A DNA stretch of 8,041 nt from the NCBI GenBank assembly GCA_013215515.1, contig JABSPC010000633.1:1-8041 (forward strand). The letters are read 5' to 3'. Each line of letters begins with the position of its first letter. The first letter of the stretch is position 1. The stretch is from Crocinitomicaceae bacterium. GTDB lineage: Bacteria > Bacteroidota > Bacteroidia > Flavobacteriales_D > Crocinitomicaceae. The position numbers were made by a program, and so were the translations under genes. Positions 4,730 through 8,041 of this stretch are shown here, one piece after another. The notes beneath the pieces are model-generated. The model was not told the origin of the DNA, did no database searches, and saw only the letters and a program-made list of their open reading frames with translations.

Positions 4730-7666
4730 ATGGAATACAACTTTAGAGAAATAGAATCAAAATGGAGATCGTTTTGGGCAGAGAATAAAACGTTTAAGGC
4801 AGTGGATGACTCCGAGAAGCCTAAGTTTTATGTGTTAGATATGTTTCCTTACCCTTCTGGAGCAGGGCTTCACGTAGGACATCCACTTGGATATATTGCT
4901 TCAGATATCTATTCAAGATACAAGCGTTTGCAAGGATATAATGTATTGCATCCTATGGGTTATGATTCGTTCGGGTTGCCAGCAGAACAGTATGCGATTC
5001 AAACAGGGCAACACCCAGCTTTAACAACAATTACGAATATTGACGGGGGCACAGATAAAGAAGGGAATGTAATTTCTGGATACAGAAAACAACTTGACAT
5101 CATGGGGTTCTCATTCGATTGGGACCGTGAGGTAAGAACATCTTCTCCTGAATATTATAAGTGGACACAATGGATTTTTAAGCAATTATTTGATTGCTGG
5201 TACAACAATACAAGCGACAAAGCCGAGCGACTTGCGGACTTAATTTCCGTTTTTGAAACAGAGGGTAATTCGTCGGTAAATGCTGTTCACGACTTTGACG
5301 GAACCTTCTCAGCTCAAGAGTGGAACGGAATGAGCGAAGCGGAACAAAGCAAAACGCTTATGAGTTATCGCCTTACTTATTTAGCTGATTCATGGGTGAA
5401 CTGGTGTCCTGCACTGGGAACGGTATTGGCCAATGATGAAGTCCAAAATGGCGTTTCTGAAAGGGGAGGACATCCTGTGGTTCAGAAGTTAATGCGCCAA
5501 TGGTCAATGCGAATTAAAGCATACGCTGAGCGGTTATTGACTGGATTAGAAACGATTGATTGGACAGACTCGATTAAGGATCAGCAACGCAACTGGATTG
5601 GGAAATCGCAGGGAGCTTCAGTTCATTTCAAAGTTGACGGTTCAGATCACGATATTGAAGTGTTTACAACACGACCAGATACAATTTATGGAGTTTCGTT
5701 CATGGTTTTAGCACCAGAGCATCCATTTGTAGATGAAATTACAACTTCTGAATTCGCAGAAGGAGTAGCAGATTACAAGAAACAAGCATCATTGAAGTCG
5801 GAGAGAGACCGTCAGGCAGATGTAAAGAATATTTCAGGACAGAATACCGGAGCGTTTGCAATTCACCCATTCTTAGGAGAGAAGGTTCAAATTTGGATCG
5901 GTGATTATGTACTTGCCTCATACGGAACAGGAGCCGTAATGGCCGTTCCATGTGGAGATCAAAGAGATTATGATTTTGCGAAGCACTTCGGAATTGAGAT
6001 CATCAACATCTTTGAAGACAAAGATATTAGCGAAGAGGCGTATTCTGAAAAGGATGCCGTGATTGCCAATTCAGACTTCTTGAATGGATTGAAAGTAAAG
6101 AAAGCAACGAAACTTGCGATCTATGAAATTGAGAAAAGAGGATTTGGAAAAGGAAAAACGCAGTACCGTTTAAGAGATGCAGTTTTCTCTAGACAACGTT
6201 ATTGGGGCGAGCCTTTCCCTGTTTATTATAAGGATGAAATTCCAAACTTGGTTGCCGATGAAAACTTGCCAATTACACTTCCTGAAGTAGATAAGTACTT
6301 GCCTACAGAAGATGGCGAGCCACCTTTGGCGAGAGCTGAAAAAGAGGCTTGGAACCATTCAGAAGGAGATCGAATGGAATTCAACACAATGCCGGGTTGG
6401 GCAGGGAGTTCATGGTACTTCTTGAGATATATGGATCCAACGAACGATAATGAGTTTGTTGCAAAAGACAAAGTTGAGTATTGGAAAAACGTCGATTTAT
6501 ATATCGGTGGTGCTGAACACGCTACGGGTCACTTGTTGTACTCTCGTTTCTGGACTAAGTTCCTGTATGATTTGGATTTGATTCCATTTGATGAGCCGTT
6601 TCAGAAGATGATTAACCAGGGGATGATCTTGGGGAGAAGTAGTTTTGTCTATATACTTGAATATTTAACTGTTACTATTAGAACAGACAAGGATGAAAAT
6701 ATTATTGAAGATGCCTCACCTATAATATGTATTAGTAATTCTTTTGTAAAAGGTTATAGTTCCAATGTTTTATTAAAAGAAAAAGTGGAAGAGATTCTAA
6801 AGCGTACTGGAAAAATACTAGAAAAAATAATTGGAGTTAGACCAATTCATTCAGATATACAATTAGTTGATAGTGATAAACTAAACGTAAAAGAATTTAT
6901 CAGATGGAAACCCGAATATACTAATGCTGAATGGATTCGCGAGGAAAACGGTGACTACATTTGTGGTCACGAAGTAGAAAAGATGTCAAAATCGAAGTAC
7001 AATGTTCAGACTCCAGATATCCTCGTTGAACGTTACGGAGCAGATACATTACGTGTGTACGAGATGTTCTTAGGACCACTTGAACAAAGCAAACCATGGG
7101 ATACACAAGGAATTAGTGGAGTTCACAATTTCTTGAAGAAACTATGGCGTTTGTTCCTTGATCAAGATGGAAACTTAAGCCTAAGTGAAGCTGAGCCTGA
7201 TTCAAAAGCATTGAAGACTTTGCACAAAACAATTAAGAAAATCGGCGATGATTTGGAACGTTTCTCATTCAATACTGGAGTTTCAAACTTCATGATTTGT
7301 GTGAATGAACTCACGGATCAAAAATGCAACAACAAAGCCATTCTTCAAGAATTAGTCGTGTTGGTTTCTTCATACGCACCTCACATTGCAGAAGAACTGT
7401 GGGTCAAACTTGGAAATGAAGCTGGAACGTTGAGTTACGCAAATTTTCCTGAATTTGATGAGGCAAACTTGATTGAAGCGAACCATTCTTATCCAGTTTC
7501 ATTCAACGGTAAAATGAGATTTAAGATAGAACTTCCAACGGCGATGTCGAAAGAGGATATTGAGAAAGAAGTACTGGCGCATGAGGTAGCACAAAAATGG
7601 TTGGAAGGGAATGCTCCTAAGAAAGTGATTGTAATTCCTGGGAAGATTGTAAATGTGGTAGTGTAG
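4730..7666 (+). CDS. leuS: leucyl-tRNA synthetase with atypical pre-KMSKS insertion
   Basis: This class I aminoacyl-tRNA synthetase charges tRNA-Leu with leucine in the cytoplasm, using ATP. It has the PYPSGAGLHVGH start of the Rossmann fold with the HIGH-type motif HVGH (48-51), and a CP1 editing domain. The editing site has the threonine-rich TTRPDT (313-318) and the conserved Asp410/Asp413 in AVPCGDQRDYDFA. The KMSKS motif is at 751-755, followed by YGADTLR, the anticodon-binding helical domain and a C-terminal domain ending in PGKIVNVVV. The insertion around 165-215 (FSAQEWNGMSEAEQ) is normal for Bacteroidota LeuRS. At 978 residues it is longer than the roughly 920-950 I expect for the phylum. 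The excess lies at about residues 638-724, where GC falls to about 25% and ATA/CTA/AGA codons appear. All catalytic motifs are intact, so the enzyme is probably functional. Confidence 0.97.
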   Translation: MEYNFREIESKWRSFWAENKTFKAVDDSEKPKFYVLDMFPYPSGAGLHVGHPLGYIASDIYSRYKRLQGYNVLHPMGYDSFGLPAEQYAIQTGQHPALTTITNIDGGTDKEGNVISGYRKQLDIMGFSFDWDREVRTSSPEYYKWTQWIFKQLFDCWYNNTSDKAERLADLISVFETEGNSSVNAVHDFDGTFSAQEWNGMSEAEQSKTLMSYRLTYLADSWVNWCPALGTVLANDEVQNGVSERGGHPVVQKLMRQWSMRIKAYAERLLTGLETIDWTDSIKDQQRNWIGKSQGASVHFKVDGSDHDIEVFTTRPDTIYGVSFMVLAPEHPFVDEITTSEFAEGVADYKKQASLKSERDRQADVKNISGQNTGAFAIHPFLGEKVQIWIGDYVLASYGTGAVMAVPCGDQRDYDFAKHFGIEIINIFEDKDISEEAYSEKDAVIANSDFLNGLKVKKATKLAIYEIEKRGFGKGKTQYRLRDAVFSRQRYWGEPFPVYYKDEIPNLVADENLPITLPEVDKYLPTEDGEPPLARAEKEAWNHSEGDRMEFNTMPGWAGSSWYFLRYMDPTNDNEFVAKDKVEYWKNVDLYIGGAEHATGHLLYSRFWTKFLYDLDLIPFDEPFQKMINQGMILGRSSFVYILEYLTVTIRTDKDENIIEDASPIICISNSFVKGYSSNVLLKEKVEEILKRTGKILEKIIGVRPIHSDIQLVDSDKLNVKEFIRWKPEYTNAEWIREENGDYICGHEVEKMSKSKYNVQTPDILVERYGADTLRVYEMFLGPLEQSKPWDTQGISGVHNFLKKLWRLFLDQDGNLSLSEAEPDSKALKTLHKTIKKIGDDLERFSFNTGVSNFMICVNELTDQKCNNKAILQELVVLVSSYAPHIAEELWVKLGNEAGTLSYANFPEFDEANLIEANHSYPVSFNGKMRFKIELPTAMSKEDIEKEVLAHEVAQKWLEGNAPKKVIVIPGKIVNVVV
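6640..6920 (+). other. AT-rich mosaic segment inside leuS (leucine-specific domain region)
   Basis: By hand count, 6661-6900 has 61 G/C in 240 bases (about 25%), against 40-43% in the lines on each side. Six of the eight ATA codons I find in leuS are here, with three CTA and three AGA codons. The frame is uninterrupted. The segment encodes the region after GRSSFVY and before YICGHEVEKMSKS, where bacterial LeuRS carries its leucine-specific domain. Its right part (PIHSDIQLV, FIRWKPEY) still resembles LeuRS; the left part, with a basic helix-like KEKVEEILKRTGKILEKIIG stretch, I do not recognise. Boundaries are approximate and no target-site duplication is visible. Confidence 0.65.
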
Positions 7667-7743
7667 AAGCGCTTCGCTTGGATCGGCTACGCCTTTTAGA
7701 ACGTTCGTTCCACACTGTTGGATCAGTCGCAAGCTCCTTTTTT
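7666..7743 (+). terminator. structured 3' region after leuS, possible terminator
   Basis: GCTTG-GATC (7676-7684) can pair with GATC (7721-7724) and CAAGC (7730-7734). This encloses two small hairpins, GGC-TAC-GCC (7685-7693) and GAACG-TT-CGTTC (7699-7710). TCC and a run of T then follow to 7743. The palindrome GAAGCGCTTC (7666-7675) overlaps the leuS stop codon. The T-run and position suit a leuS terminator, but the stem is interrupted, so it is not a textbook one. Confidence 0.35.
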
Positions 7744-7948
7744 AGATTGTTATAAATTAGATTTTAGACGTTTTGAGTTCAATTGAAACTACGTATGTCT
7801 AACTTCTGAAAGCATAGCGATCTAATAGAAGAGAAAGCGAATGCTTTTGAAAAACGACCGTTCTAACAATCTAAGAAGCGCCTCCAATCCAAAATAGTTA
7901 CTTTTTCAATAAGTTGACATTCTAGTAGTGAACAAAACATTTACTATT
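7667..7948. other. intergenic region rich in inverted repeats
   Basis: No ORF with recognisable coding character is present in these 282 bases. The left 70 bases are GC-richer than the rest. Several complementary arms occur: TTAGAACG (7696-7703) with CGTTCTAA (7859-7866), TTAGATTGTTA (7742-7752) with TAACAATCTAA (7864-7874), and AAAGCAT (7809-7815) with ATGCTTT (7841-7847). TTGGATC is directly repeated at 7678 and 7718. A TTGACA at 7914-7919 could be a -33 element for the next gene, but no good -7 box follows at the right distance. Confidence 0.5.
7742..7874. repeat. 11-bp perfect inverted repeat with nested inverted repeat
   Basis: The arms TTAGATTGTTA (7742-7752) and TAACAATCTAA (7864-7874) are perfect complements 111 bp apart. 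Within them AAAGCAT/ATGCTTT (7809-7815 / 7841-7847) forms a second stem with a 25-nt loop. The left arm adjoins two more TTAGA copies (7757 and 7764). No transposase gene is present, so a small non-autonomous element or a folded RNA is only a possibility. Confidence 0.4.
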
Positions 7949-8041
7949 ATGAAAATCTATACAACACTTATACTTTGCCTTCTAGGCTTAACCTTAAATG
8001 CACAACCCCCCAACGCGCCCGTCACCGTTACCGTTTCTGAC
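7949..8041 (+). CDS. secreted protein, N-terminal fragment (partial, off the right edge)
   Basis: An open frame of 31 codons runs from the ATG at 7949 to the right edge. It begins MKIYTTLILCLLGLTLNA followed by QPP, a typical signal peptide with a short charged start, a leucine-rich core and a likely cleavage site after NA (residue 18). The Cys at position 10 lies inside the hydrophobic core and is not in a lipobox, so a lipoprotein is unlikely. The mature start (QPPNAPVTVTVSD) is proline- and valine/threonine-rich, suggesting an extracellular or periplasmic beta-sheet domain, but the family cannot be named from so little. The AT-rich upstream stretch lacks a Shine-Dalgarno, as is common in this phylum. 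Confidence 0.7.
   Translation, partial: MKIYTTLILCLLGLTLNAQPPNAPVTVTVSD

Noticed and set aside
5739..5951. minus-strand ORFs inside leuS (here and at 6170-6358, 6226-6471, 6921-7106)
   Set aside because: All are antisense to conserved leuS coding sequence and have no promoter or family resemblance.
6640..6920. intein, intron or insertion sequence inside leuS
   Set aside because: The block is short, lacks intein splice residues and group I/II features, has no transposase or terminal repeats, and its right part still matches LeuRS; domain replacement explains it better.
7499..7732. 77-codon minus-strand ORF overlapping the leuS end
   Set aside because: Most of it is antisense to the LeuRS C-terminal domain and its start lies in the structured intergenic repeat; there is no supporting motif.
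7676..7743. tRNA or tRNA-like gene, suggested by a branched fold and GTTCGTTC
   Set aside because: There is no 7-bp acceptor stem, no anticodon arm of proper length and no canonical T-loop (GTTCRANNC); a terminator-like structure is the simpler reading.

Overview
The window looks like chromosomal DNA from a Bacteroidota bacterium, most likely a member of Flavobacteriales. Three things point that way. GC content is low, near 40% in the genes. Two promoter elements match the phylum's TAnnTTTG -7 consensus. The protein set also fits: a lipoprotein with acidic residues just after its cysteine, a TPR sensor kinase paired with a LytTR regulator, and a LeuRS carrying the large insertions seen in Bacteroidota. 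The exact genus cannot be read from the sequence.

Layout: (1) 1-315, minus strand, is the N-terminal part of a YceI-like lipoprotein that runs off the left edge. (2) 431-1177, plus strand, is a complete cyclase-family (KynB-like) metal-dependent hydrolase, closed by a strong terminator that could work in both directions. (3) 1211-1578 has no convincing gene; it holds a hairpin and a six-codon ORF behind an unusually strong Shine-Dalgarno. (4) 4578-1579, minus strand, is a two-gene operon encoding a membrane histidine kinase with an extracytoplasmic TPR sensor, then a LytTR response regulator. (5) 4579-4729 is a divergent promoter region with repeated ACTTTA/TAAAGT motifs. (6) 4730-7666, plus strand, is leuS. 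(7) 7667-7948 is an intergenic region rich in inverted repeats. (8) 7949-8041, plus strand, is the start of a secreted protein that runs off the right edge.

The kinase and regulator should form one signalling pair, with the kinase phosphorylating the regulator at D55. The other genes are not obviously linked in function, and no mobile element, CRISPR array, tRNA or rRNA is visible. The most unusual feature is inside leuS. About 260-290 bp (around 6640-6920) immediately before the KMSKS loop have about 25% GC and a different codon choice (six of eight ATA codons in the gene), while the flanks have about 42% GC and the reading frame stays open. This looks like an in-frame replacement or expansion of the LeuRS leucine-specific domain with sequence of foreign origin.
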